DNA of 64,000 nucleotides from Prorocentrum cordatum (Eukaryota > Sar > Dinophyceae > Prorocentrales > Prorocentraceae), in the NCBI GenBank assembly GCA_963575745.1, contig CAUYUJ010001325.1, positions 234,902 to 298,901 of the forward strand, in the 5' to 3' direction. Made by a program: the position numbers and the translations under genes. Positions 1 to 8,989 of this stretch are shown one piece after another (the stretch's first letter is position 1; every line of letters begins with the position of its first letter). The notes under the pieces are model-generated. The model was given only the letters and a program-made list of their open reading frames with translations. It searched no databases and had not been told where the DNA came from.

Positions 1-307
1 GAGAGCCTCCCTCCTCCAGGGTGTCCTCACGGGGACGCGAAGATGAGCGCGCGCCGCACATCGCTGGGCGCGATGCGCGAAGTGGGTGGCCCGCCCCCCC
101 CCCATGCACGCTGGTCGTTGAAAGCAGGTATGCGTGTATCCCCGGATCCTCATTTACCTCAAGCGCCTTCCTGCTCTAAGCGTCGAGATGCTTGGGCTGT
201 GTTCGGTTGCTCTCTGGGGGCCTAGACCCAATCTACTGTACCCGCCTTCCTACTTCATGGTTCTACGCGCTTCTTTCCGACCGACGGACGCTGCTCCCCT
301 TTTAATC
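1..307. other. Non-coding start of window with a fragment of repeat family G
   Basis: No gene is supported. Positions 33-110 (GCGAAGATGAGCG ... GGGCGCGATGCGCGAAGT) resemble the sequence just upstream of repeat G near 43880-43930, so this is probably a truncated copy of that repeat. Positions 200-300 also resemble 41640-41710 (shared CGCTTCTTTCCGACCGACGG), another weak dispersed repeat. Confidence 0.4.
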
Positions 308-478
308 AGGAGGGGAAAAAACACAGACACAATTAATCGTCGATCTCCAGGAAAATATACAAAAATATGGGAATTGGGGGGGAAGACAAACACCCAGAAA
401 ATAGGAGAAAATATGGGGAATATTTTTATTTGTGTGTATTTATTTGTGGGTTCTGGGGCCCCTTTATTTTAATCCGGG
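308..478 (+). repeat. Dispersed repeat R1, copy a
   Basis: An AT-richer island of about 170 bp beginning TCAGGAGGGGAAAA, then ACACAGACACAATTAATCG, runs of GGAAAATATGGG, TTTATTTGTGTGTATTT and GGGCCCC. Four more copies lie at 4692, 33667, 38165 and (diverged) 40490, all in the same orientation. The start TCAGGAGGGG and the reverse complement of the usual end, TCTGAAGGGG, are similar, so it may be a non-autonomous element with short imperfect terminal inverted repeats. No coding capacity. Confidence 0.7.
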
Positions 479-837
479 CCCATGGCCGAGCCCACAGGGC
501 GCACGTGCCGACTCCTGGCCAGAGGAGGAGCGAGGGGACCTGAAGTGACGTGCATTTGGAGGGTTTCGCCCCCTGCTGCCAGTCGACTCGCCGCTGCGAT
601 GGCCCACCTGCGCCTGCAGTGCGCCGCCCTTCCTCGAGGAAGGCGCAAGCGGGACGGAGAGGATCGCGCGGGCCCTGGTAAATATTTCAGGGTGATTTAT
701 TTGGAGGGCTCTGGAATGGCCGCGCCGCGAGAATACATCCCCCAGAATCGCCAGATCTCAGCGATCCTCGATCTGTCCCGGTCCGACCTTTTCTCGGCGT
801 TGGCCTCGTTTTCTGAGGAGAAGAGTCGGTGGTCCCC
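479..837. other. Intergenic, nothing recognised
   Basis: GC-rich unique-looking sequence. Open frames exist but have no recognisable domain and no support from codon pattern. Confidence 0.4.
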
Positions 838-990
838 CCGAAGGGTGTGGTGACCACGCTGTGTGGTGAGTCAGCGGGGAGTCGGGGTCGCAGCGCGGTT
901 TGGGAAGTCGTGAAGGAAGTCTCGGGCAATTGGGGCCCCCGGGGTCTAAAAATCTCGCAGTGACGGACCGCGCGATGACATGCCGATGGC
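838..990 (+). repeat. Dispersed repeat E, copy 1
   Basis: Begins GGTGTGGTGACCACGC, then GTGTGGTGAGTCAGCGGGGA and later GTGACGGACCGCGCGATGA. The same order of motifs recurs at 41770-41975 and 49270-49480. The element contains several inverted GTGCGGTGA / TCACCGCAC blocks, so single strands can fold. No protein coding is evident. Confidence 0.65.
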
Positions 991-1164
991 GACCGAAAAC
1001 GCACGAGGTGCCCCGACGACTGCACCTTGGGCCTTGTGCACCTCGCAGCGAAATCTGCTTCGCGTGGGCGCCCCAGTCCCAAGGCGTCCCAGGCGACCCC
1101 ATCGGATGCTGGGCGACCCCAATCGCTGCCACGGCGAGCGCGTTTCCAAGAGTGCGACGGAGGA

Positions 1165-1320
1165 AAACGGGTTCGGCTGCGCGGACATGCGCGCGCGAGC
1201 TGCCAACGTGGGGTCGCGCGCGAGCGCCCTCTTTTCAGCGCAGCGCGCCGCGCTGGCGGCCCGAGTAAGCCGCCGCGTAAGGTCGCTACGGCAGGTTCGC
1301 GTCGTGCCGACCGGCGGCGA
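1165..1320 (+). repeat. Dispersed repeat H, copy 1
   Basis: Contains CGCGCCGCGCTGGCGGCCCG followed by GTAAGCCGCCGCGTAAGGTCGCT. A matching block is at 51230-51350. It is flanked by GC-rich sequence at 991-1164 and 1321-1587 in which I see nothing else. Confidence 0.5.
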
Positions 1321-1587
1321 CCCCGCCGCGTGCGTTTAAGGTTGAACTCCGCCCGTGGCCCAGAATCGGCCCGGCGTTGAACGATCTGGCGTTCACGGAA
1401 CGGCCGATCGCTTTGGATTCTAGTCTGAACGATCCCCGCGATGTCGGGAACCAGCGTCGGGGTCGACGCGACGCCGACCTGCCGCACGCCAGCTCGCGCA
1501 GGACCCGATCCTTCTCTCAGGTCAGGTCTCCTGGGGCGTCGAGGCCGCCGCGCGGCCCGCCGCCGCGCGGTCGCGGGGCCCCGAGGA

Positions 1588-1790
1588 GGAGGATGAGGAG
1601 GAGGAGGAGGAGGAGGAGGAGGAGGAGGGAGGAGGAGGAGGAGGAGGAGGAGGGAGGAGGAGGGAGGGGGAGGAGGAGGAGGAGGAGGAGGGGGAGGAGG
1701 GAGGAGGAGGAGGAGGAGGGGGAGGGGGAGGAGGAGGAGGGAGGAGGGGGAGGAGGAGGAGGAGGAGGAGGAGGAGGAGGAGGAGGCGCT
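1588..1790. repeat. (GGA)n microsatellite
   Basis: About 200 bp of almost uninterrupted GGA/GAGG on the plus strand. Open frames run through it on both strands and would encode poly-Glu/Arg/Gly or poly-Ser/Pro/Leu; these are repeat artefacts, not genes. Confidence 0.95.
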
Positions 1791-2423
1791 GCGCACGGCG
1801 GAGCGGGCGTCGCGGAGCGGCCCCGCCCCGTCCCCCCTGGGGGAGCCGGGGGGGGGGCTCGGCGGCGGGCGCGCCGGGGCCTCGGGGTTCTCGACGCGGG
1901 CAATAAGTTTCGTCTCCGTTGCGCGCGGGGCGCCCATGGTCCAACAACTCCTCCTTAGTCTCTTTTCGTGTCGTCGTCCTCCTCCTCCTCCTCCTCCTTT
2001 GTCTTCCTCGTCCTCGTCCTCCTCCTCCTCCTCCTCCTCCTCCTCCTCCTCCTCCTCGTTTCCTCCTCAACGTTCGTCTCCTGGTGTGCGGGCGATCCCG
2101 CGGGCCCTCTGCGCGTGGGTTCCGTGCTGCAGCAAGGCAGCACCGCAGGCAGGAGGGAGAAGACGGAGGCGAAGCAAGACGAACGTGGAACACGTGGGTT
2201 CCGCTCGAGCACTGCCGCATGGCCCTTCAGCGGCGTTTCGCATGGGGGGCTCAGGCGGGGGACGTGTTCGGCGCGCGGTGCGGGGCGGGGCCGGCGCGGC
2301 CGCTTCAACTTCCAGGGTGTGCCCATGGGCGTGCGCGGCGTTGTTCGCGCGGCCGCTCCTGCCCCCGAGCGCGCGCCCGCGCGTTCCAACGGGCGCGCCG
2401 TCTCGGGTGCCGCAAACACACGG
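1791..2423. other. GC-rich intergenic with (TCC)n block
   Basis: No gene is supported. It holds a pyrimidine microsatellite, (TCC)n mixed with TCG, at 1976-2060, which is the opposite strand polarity from the GGA array 200 bp upstream. The pair could form a long imperfect hairpin. Confidence 0.6.
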
Positions 2424-2500
2424 CCTTACGTCGGGCCTGTCCCTCTACAGGAGGGATATCCAGAAATAGTCAAAAGATAGTCGGGGAACCATCGTTTGAG
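2424..2500 (+). mobile_element. Fold-back MITE family A, left end only
   Basis: TTAC then GTCGGGCCTGTCCCTCTACA and GGAGGGATATCCAGAAATAGTC matches the left terminal repeat and sub-terminal sequence of the complete copies at 31499, 38906 and 49047. The matching right terminus is not found downstream, so this is a truncated copy. Confidence 0.7.
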
Positions 2501-2544
2501 TATTTGTTGGGCACTGCTGAGCATTTTTGGAGATTTTTTATTCC

Positions 2545-2690
2545 CAACCCTCCTTGGTTGGGTATTCATTTTGAATAAGGGACTGTGGTCTCCACCTTCC
2601 TTCCTCCCGCCTCCCTCCCTCCTCCTGCGTCCTGCTTCCTGCTTTATTCCCAACCCTCCTTGGTTGGGCATTCGTTTTGAATAGAGCACT
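2545..2690 (+). repeat. Short direct repeat with built-in hairpin, two copies
   Basis: TTCCCAACCCTCCTTGGTTG(GG) followed by TATTCATTTTGAATA occurs at about 2550-2578 and again, nearly identical, at about 2646-2684. Each contains the hairpin CCCAACC-CTCCTT-GGTTGGG and a second small palindrome ATTC-TTTT-GAAT. Confidence 0.75.
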
Positions 2691-2748
2691 GCTCGCGCGT
2701 CTCCTCCCGCCTCCCTCCTGCCTCCTGCCTGCCTCCTCCTGTCTTGCC

Positions 2749-3362
2749 TGCGGGGGGCTGCGATCTGTGAAACTGTCGCCACTTTCGAGGCCTGCTGGGG
2801 GGCCCAGCACAGTGACGCCACGCGCGGACCAAAATTAGACCTCGCCATCCCTGGGGGGCTTCGATCTGCGAAACTGTCGCCACGTTCGAGGCCTACTGGG
2901 GGGCCCAGCACAGTGACGCCACGCGCGGACCCAAATCAGAACTCGCCATACCTGGGGGGCTGCGATCTGTGAAACTGTCGCCACTTTCGAGGCCTGCTGG
3001 GGGGCCCAGCACAGTGACGCCACGCGCGGACCCAAATCAGACCTCGCCATCCCTGGGGGGCTGCGATCTGTGAAACTGTCGCCACTTCCGAGGTCTGCTG
3101 GGGGGCCCAGCACAGTGAGGCCACACGCAGATTCAAATTAGACCTCGCCATCCCTGGGGGGGCTGCGATCTGTGAGACTGTCGCCACGTTCGAGGCCTGC
3201 TGGGGGGCCCAGCACAACGGCTCAGTGAGGCCACGCGCAGACCCAAAGTAGACCTCGCCATCCCTGGGGGGCTGCGATCTGTGAAACTGTCGCCACTTTC
3301 GAGGCCTGTTGGGGGGCCCAGCACAGTGATGCACTACGCGGATCCACACTAGACCTCGGCAT
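2749..3362 (+). repeat. 101-bp tandem satellite, six copies
   Basis: Anchor GCGATCTGTGAAACTGTCGC recurs near 2759, 2860, 2961, 3062, 3164 and 3273, giving steps of 101, 101, 101, 102 and 109 bp. Each unit carries GGGGGGCCCAGCACAGTGA, CACGCGCGGACCCAAA and GACCTCGCCATCCCTGGGG. Because 101 is not a multiple of three the unit shifts frame at every copy, so the minus-strand frames that stay open through it are not evidence of a gene. A diverged copy lies near 4186-4290. Confidence 0.95.
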
Positions 3363-3394
3363 CCATGGGCCGGAGGGTCTGCGGGTCAGGAGGA

Positions 3395-3735
3395 GGCGGC
3401 GGAATCGGAGGAGGAAGAGGCGAATGGGGGGCAGGACGTTCGCCGCTTGTTTGGGACGTCGTCGCCGCCGTCGTCGTCGTCATCGTCGTCGTCGTTGTCG
3501 CCGTCGGCGTCGTCATCGTCGTCGGCGTCGTCATTCTCGTCACCGTTGGGTCGCCGACGTCGTCGCCGTCGTCGTCGTTGAGTCGTCGCCGCCGTCGTCG
3601 TCATCATCGTCGTAGCCATCGTCGTCGTCACCGTTGTCATCGTCTCCGTTGTCGTCGTCATCGCCGTCGTCATCCTCGTCGCCGGTGTCGCCGTCGTCAT
3701 CGCCGTCGTCGTCGTCAACGCCGTCGTCGCACCGC
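3395..3735. repeat. CGT/CGC trinucleotide array
   Basis: About 340 bp dominated by GTCGTCGTC/GCCGTC with scattered ATC units. Open frames in all phases are artefacts of the period-3 repeat. Confidence 0.9.
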
Positions 3736-3739
3736 CTAC

Positions 3740-4321
3740 CGGGGCGTCGAGTGAATGAAGAGCGAGGCCCCACGTGGCGCAAGCTCTTTTGCTAGCTTTT
3801 GAATTCCGTTCTGTGCAGCTTTTGCATCTTGCAGTGACTGTGGCGACATTTGTCATGCCTCAAAACATCGCCCCTCCCTTTCCTCTGACCTTCCTGTGTC
3901 ACCGCACTCGTGCTCTCCACGCCATGTCGCTGCTGCCGCGTCAGCGGGGGCTCTTAGGGGGCCTGGCGAGTAGTAGGTCCATCACATGTGTCTGCGTTTA
4001 TGCTGCAGCAAATTGTTTGGAACCCGCTGGGTGCAGAGTTGTACTTCGCAAAAGGTGCGAGCGCTTTGCACGTCATTTGCAGGGGGCGAAGCGGGAAGAA
4101 CCAGCTTGCTCGCCACGAGACGCCCTTCATGCCTCGTGAGTTGTTCTCAGGCCCTCGATCACATCATCCTCGAACCGTTATTGTTTCTGGGACCTCGCCG
4201 CAAACTCAAGTTATACCTCGCCGTCTCTCGGGGGCTGCGATGTGAAATCCCCGCTTTCGAAGTGGCTTGGGGCGCTCCGGGATTGTAAGTAGTCAGCTTT
4301 GTCTAGTCCTTATCCTGTAGC
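3740..4321. other. Intergenic, moderate-complexity sequence with one relict satellite unit
   Basis: Lower GC than its surroundings, with short frames of no recognisable family. Positions 4186-4290 (ACCTCGCCGTCTCTCGGGG then CTGCGATGTGAAA) are a diverged unit of the 101-bp satellite at 2749-3362. Confidence 0.45.
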
Positions 4322-4470
4322 AGATAGATGCAGCCCTCGCTCCCCTGATAAAGTGTCCTAAACTATTTGCGCCCTGCGAGTCCCCCGAATTCCGTCTGCA
4401 GATATACGCAGCCCTCGCTCCGCCATCGCCCCCCTGATAAAGCGTCCTAAATTATTTGCGCCCCGCATTT
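4322..4470 (+). repeat. Two-copy direct repeat
   Basis: GCAGCCCTCGCTCC ... CCCTGATAAAGYGTCCTAAA then TATTTGCGCCC occurs at about 4330-4377 and again at 4400-4468 with an extra CGCCATCGC insertion in the second copy. Confidence 0.75.
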
Positions 4471-4497
4471 GCGCAGGGGGCGGGCACGTCGCCAGGG

Positions 4498-4545
4498 TGA
4501 TTTCTCATCGAAAATCCCCTTGCACGGGGGACAGTCCCGACTTAA
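4498..4545 (+). mobile_element. Fold-back MITE family A, right end only
   Basis: CGAAAATCCCCTTGCACGGG then GGACAGTCCCGAC and TTAA matches the right terminus of family A. No left terminus is present upstream, so it is a solo end or half copy. Confidence 0.7.
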
Positions 4546-4691
4546 ACGTGGCCCTGAGACGGTCCCAGGGGCCATCTCGCGGCCCCCCCCTGGCCGGGCG
4601 GCAGGCGCGGGGGGCCCAGCGGGAGGGGCGGGCGCCGCCGGCGACGCCTCGCGGGGCGAGGGGGGGTCGAGGAGGGGGAGGAGGCGGAGGG

Positions 4692-4862
4692 CGATGTTCA
4701 GGAGGGGAAAAACACACAGACGCAATTAATCGCCACCCCCAGGAAAAAGTTGGTAAATATGGGAAGTGTGGGGGGAGGGAAAAAAAAACATGGAGCATGT
4801 GGGAAAATGTTGGGGATTTTCCACTCGCGCATATTTTTTGCGCGCCCCAGGGCCCCTTCAGA
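4692..4862 (+). repeat. Dispersed repeat R1, copy b
   Basis: TTCAGGAGGGGAAAAACACA then CAGACGCAATTAATCGCCAC, GGAAAAAGTTGGTAAATATG and, at the end, CCCCAGGGCCCCTTCAGAGG. Same element as at 308, 33667 and 38165. Confidence 0.75.
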
Positions 4863-5046
4863 GGAGTCGAGGAGGAGCGGGGGGGCGGGGGGCGATGCGG
4901 AGCAAGGGGGACAAGGAAATGACAAAAAGGGTGACTCGAGCTACTCTTCGGGGAATGGGGGTGAAATCTCTTCCTCTTTCGCCTCGTCCCCTCGTCTCTT
5001 CCTCTTCCTCCCCCCCCTCTTTCCTGGCAGCTTTCTCTTTTCGCTC

Positions 5047-5068
5047 GTGGCTGTTTTGGCTCGAGCAA
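5047..5068 (+). other. Weak spliced-leader-like sequence
   Basis: TCGTGGCTGTTTTGGCTCGA matches the dinoflagellate spliced leader at 16 of 21 positions by my alignment, and all five differences are transitions. It could be a decayed relict leader, but a chance match of this quality in 64 kb is plausible. A short frame follows (5177-5428, 83 aa, Ala-rich start, no recognised domain). Confidence 0.2.
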
Positions 5069-5640
5069 GCCGCCTCGGGTCTTTCGACGCGCGGCCCCTG
5101 CCTGCTACGCAGGTTGGGGCTCGCCATCGCGACGATTCGACGACGCTTCAGATCTCCGGAGCCATGCTGGACGGCCATGCCAGGCGCTGGGTGGCTTGCA
5201 GCAGCTGCGGGCCTCGCAGCGGGGTTTCCGTCGGTAGTGGCTAGTGACACTCACCAGTGGAAGCATCGTACTAACCAGTTCCAGCCATCGAACAGACAGC
5301 TCGTCAATCGGGGCAAGGGCATTCGCATCTCCAATGAGATGAGCGCAGTTTCCAACGCAGTCCACCCGAAGGGCCAGGCGCAGGGCCAGAAAGGATGGTT
5401 CGCATATTGTCATGATCGCCACGAGTGAGTTGGACCGCCGCAGCGCCAGTTCAGGACGATGCTGGGTCTTGGAGCAGCAATCAGATGATGACGGCGCTGC
5501 GACGTCATATCGGTTCACTCGAGAAGTGCCTTGCCTCAGCAGCTTCATTATCAGTTGATTGGTCTCTGCCATTCAGCAGAACGTTGCCCATTCTGTGGCG
5601 CCGGAAAGTCCATTGTTCCACAGTGCCTACGTCCACGTCG
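5069..5640. other. Moderate-complexity region, no recognised gene
   Basis: Balanced composition with open frames on both strands: plus 5177-5428, and minus 5105-5572 (155 codons). Neither shows a domain I recognise. One could be part of a decayed retroelement or an exon, but nothing in the sequence decides this. Confidence 0.3.
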
Positions 5641-7240
5641 GGCCCCCCAGAATACATGTGAAACAACTTGTTTTTTCGTCATTGAGCTTTCATGTGTTTT
5701 CGCAGCGTGCGCGCGCGGGCGCGCGCGCGCCCGCGCGAGCAACGAGGGCAATCCAGCGCGCCGCGATGCATGATTTCACGTTGAGGCGGCCTCCAGAATA
5801 CAAGTGAAACAATTGGTTTCCGCCATTGAGTTTTCGAGATTATGGTGGCCATTGCGCAGAAGCGCTTGCGCGATGCACGCGCGCGCGAGAGCAACGAGGC
5901 AATCACAGCGTGCGACGACGCATTATTCCACCTTGAGGCCCCCAGAACACGGGTGAAATTATTGGTTCTCTCCATTCAGCTTTTGGAATTAAGATGGCGA
6001 TTCTGTATCAGTTGCCATATTGGTATTCGCATTGCGCGCGCCCGCGCGCGCGCAAGAGCAACGAGGAACACGCATTGCACCGCATGCACCGCATTACATT
6101 ATTCGACGTTGGGGCCTCCGGGGTACGAATGAAACATTTCATTTACAGAATTGAGCTTTCGAGATTTAAAATGCCCATTCTGCTGGCGCGCGCGGGCAAC
6201 GAAGAACGCGCATTGTGCCGCATTGCGTGATTCCACGTTGAAGCTTCCAGAATACGCGTGGAACGATTGGTTTCCGCCATTCAGGTCTCGAAAGTTAGAT
6301 GGCTATTCTGCGCCGGTTGCCCTGATAGGTTTTTGCATTACGCGCGCGAGCACCGAAGTCAGGCCATTGCGCCCAACTTGCCTGTTTTCTCGTGGGGGCC
6401 ACAGGATACGAGTGAAAGTGTCGTTTTCGCAATTCAGGTTTTTTGAATTAAGATGGCTATTCGGCGCAGGTTGACGCGTGGCGCGCGCGCAACGAGGGGC
6501 GCGCATTGCGCCGCAATGCATGATTGCGCGCTTGGTCCTGCAGCATACACGTGAAACAGCTTGTTGCCACTTCAGTTTTCGAGTTTGCGATGGCGATGTG
6601 GCTTCGGCTTTTGCATCGCACTCGTGCGCGCGACCGCGCGCGCGAGCAAGTAGGGGAGCGCATTGTGCCACGTCGCAGTTGCTCCACGTTGAGCCCCCCA
6701 GAATATGAGTGAAACGCTAGGTTTCTGCCGTTGAGTCTTCGAAGTTAAGATGGCTATTCGGCATCAACTTTTGCATTGCACGCGCAAGAGCGCGCGCGCG
6801 CTTGAGTGCGCGCGCGAGCACTGAGGAACGTGTCTTGTATCGCAATGCATCCTTCCACGTTGGGGCCTATTCGGAATGCGAGTCAGGCACTAGGTGGACC
6901 CCATTTAGTCATCGAGCTTAGGGTGGCCATGCTGCATCGGTTCTTCCGCCGTGCGCGCGCGAGCGTGCGCGTGCAATGAGCAGCGCGTTGCTTCGCGCTG
7001 CATCCTGCTACGTTGGGACCATGCGAATACGGGTGGAACATTTGGTTTTCACAGTTCGAGTCTCGCATCCAGCATGGCCACTCGGCGCCGTTCGTTCTTG
7101 CGCGGCGCGGGCAGTCTCATTTGCGTCGCAATGTCGCACTCCACGTTTATGCCATTCATAATAAAAGAAACACTATGTTGTCGGCCGTTGGGTTTGGAAA
7201 TAAACATTGCCATTCGGCAGTTAGTTCTGCGTCGCGCACG
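5641..7240 (+). repeat. About 150-bp tandem satellite, roughly 11 diverged copies
   Basis: Anchor CAGAATAC-YGTGAAAC recurs near 5648, 5794, 5943, 6118, 6248, 6402, 6541, 6699, 6872 and 7023, with a very decayed copy near 7166; spacing ranges from 130 to 175 bp. Each unit has an AT-richer half (GGTTTCCGCCATTGAGTTTT then GAAGTTAAGATGGC) and a half of alternating GCGCGCGC (GCGAGCAACGAGG), so the array alternates ordinary DNA with potential Z-DNA every 150 bp. Copies differ by many substitutions and indels; no coding function. Confidence 0.9.
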
Positions 7241-7719
7241 CGGGAGCTGCGCGGCGCGCTGCGCACCTGTCTCGCGCGGGGCGCGAGCGAGTTCTTAGGC
7301 CCGCAGTCGGCGGGGGCCCGCGTCTCGGCGTCGGCCGAGCCATGTCTACGGATTGCAGTTCGCAGGCGTGCATTCGCGCAGGGAGCTATTGGGCGCGTGC
7401 GTCCTCAGCCGTGCGAAGCCGCATTCGGCGGGGCCGGCGGCGCGCGCGTGCCGCGATCAACCTGCAGCCCAGAGCGGGCCCATTGCGCGCCCTTGTTCCA
7501 TTCCCAACTAACTCAACGGCCCGCCGCACGCGCTTGCGTTCGGGGCAGACCTGCTCGGGATAGCGATATGTGCGACGTGGGGGCAGCGTCGCCGCGCCCG
7601 CCAGTGTCCCTGTTTGTCCGCGATCGAGAAGGCGCGATCTTGCGCTGGTCGCTCTTGGGGCCGTCAGCGCGCGCCACGTTGCTTTCCGACTCGGGCCCGC
7701 ATTCGCCGCGGCCGCGGCG
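7241..7719. other. GC-rich intergenic, nothing recognised
   Basis: Contains long frames on both strands that result from GC richness and rare stop codons. No domain or repeat recognised apart from GCGCGC runs. Confidence 0.35.
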
Positions 7720-8195
7720 GGCAATGCATTGGGGCAGGGGGGTGGGGGGGCGGGGGGGGCGCAAATGGTGCTTCTCCCGCTGTCCGAGATGGAAGAATGG
7801 CCGAGGCTCCGGGGTGCTTGTCAGACCGCGCGCAGCCCGAGCTCTGTCCGAGCCGGGGGGGTGGTCGAGGTGGGGGGGGTCGGCAGACCGCGCATTGGCC
7901 CAGGTCTGATCTGGGGGGATGGCCGAGGTGCGGGGGGGGGCCAGCAGACCGCGCATTGCCCCAGGCCCATCTGAGCCGGGGGGATTCCCGAGGTGCGGGG
8001 GTGGGCAGGCCCATCCGAGTCGGGAAGATGCCCGAGGTGCGGGGGGTGCCGCCAGACCGCGCATTACCCCAGGTCGCTCGCTCGCAACACTCTCTGAATC
8101 GTCGGCCGGGAGGATGGCCGAGGTGCGGGGGGGGGTCGGCAGACCGCGCATTACCCCAGGTCCATCCGAGCCGGGATGATGCCTGAGGTGCCAGG
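7720..8195 (+). repeat. About 63-bp tandem minisatellite
   Basis: The unit GATGGCCGAGGTGCGGGGGG then CAGCAGACCGCGCATT and GCCCCAGGTCCATCTGAGCC recurs near 7795, 7860, 7918, 7985, 8028, 8113 and 8178 with variable spacing. Runs of up to ten G on the plus strand make the array a G-quadruplex candidate. Confidence 0.85.
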
Positions 8196-8989
8196 GGTCA
8201 TAGTACAATGGGGTGCCCACAGTGGGTGGAGGGCTGCATATTGGGTGGCCACCTCTGGTGGGTCACTGCAGTCTGGGCGCGCAAGCTGCGGGGGGGCTGG
8301 AGTGCGGGGTGCCATCCTGGTGGGCGGTGTCCGCGGTGGGTGGCGTGTCTGGAAGGGGCCTCGCAGGGTGGTGCGCCTGCCTCGAAATGCTCTGCTGCGC
8401 GGGGTGCGCGCCCTTCGGCTCGCGCGTCGAATGGGTCGCCCGTCGCGGGAGGGGTCGCGCAGAGCAAGGTGCCCGCTTCGGCGATGAGCTCGACGGCGAG
8501 ATGCATGCCGCGGGGGGCGCCTGCGGGGTGGAGCGCCCTCCCTGGCGGAGATCTCTCGGGCGGGGCGCGACCGCCGCACGGGCCCGGACTTTGCGGCGTC
8601 GGGCGACCGCTGCAACGGGCTGCGTGCAGGGCCTGGGGGGTGGGGGGAGGGGGCGCCGCTGGACGGCTTCGCGCGCGGGCGCCGGTGGCTCCCTCGGAGG
8701 TCAGCGGCGACGTCTGCGGGGGCACTTCTGGGGGCCCGTGGGGTCAGGCCGTCGCCGCTCGCAGATGTGAGTGCCGCAATTGTGGATCTCGTCTTCGGTG
8801 GCGCTCCCTATGGGGCCACGGAGCGCGTGGGGGGCGCGCCGAATTGGGTGGCGGGGGCGCGTGGGGACGTTGCCACTGAGGCCTTAGGTGGAGCTCCCTA
8901 TGGGGCAACTCGCGCTCAGCGTCTTCCGACGCAGGATGAGCCCGAGCGGCCGCGCGCGCTGGTTCTGCGCCCCGCGCGCGGCGCCCTTC
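8196..8989. other. GC-rich intergenic
   Basis: GGGTGG/GGGGGG-rich sequence with open frames up to 223 codons on the plus strand, none with a recognisable domain. A short repeat GGTGGCGCTCCCTATGGGGC recurs at about 8798 and 8886. Confidence 0.4.

Noticed and set aside
2749-3362. CRISPR-like array
   Set aside because: Six 101-bp units are full tandem repeats with no spacers, and the context is eukaryotic.
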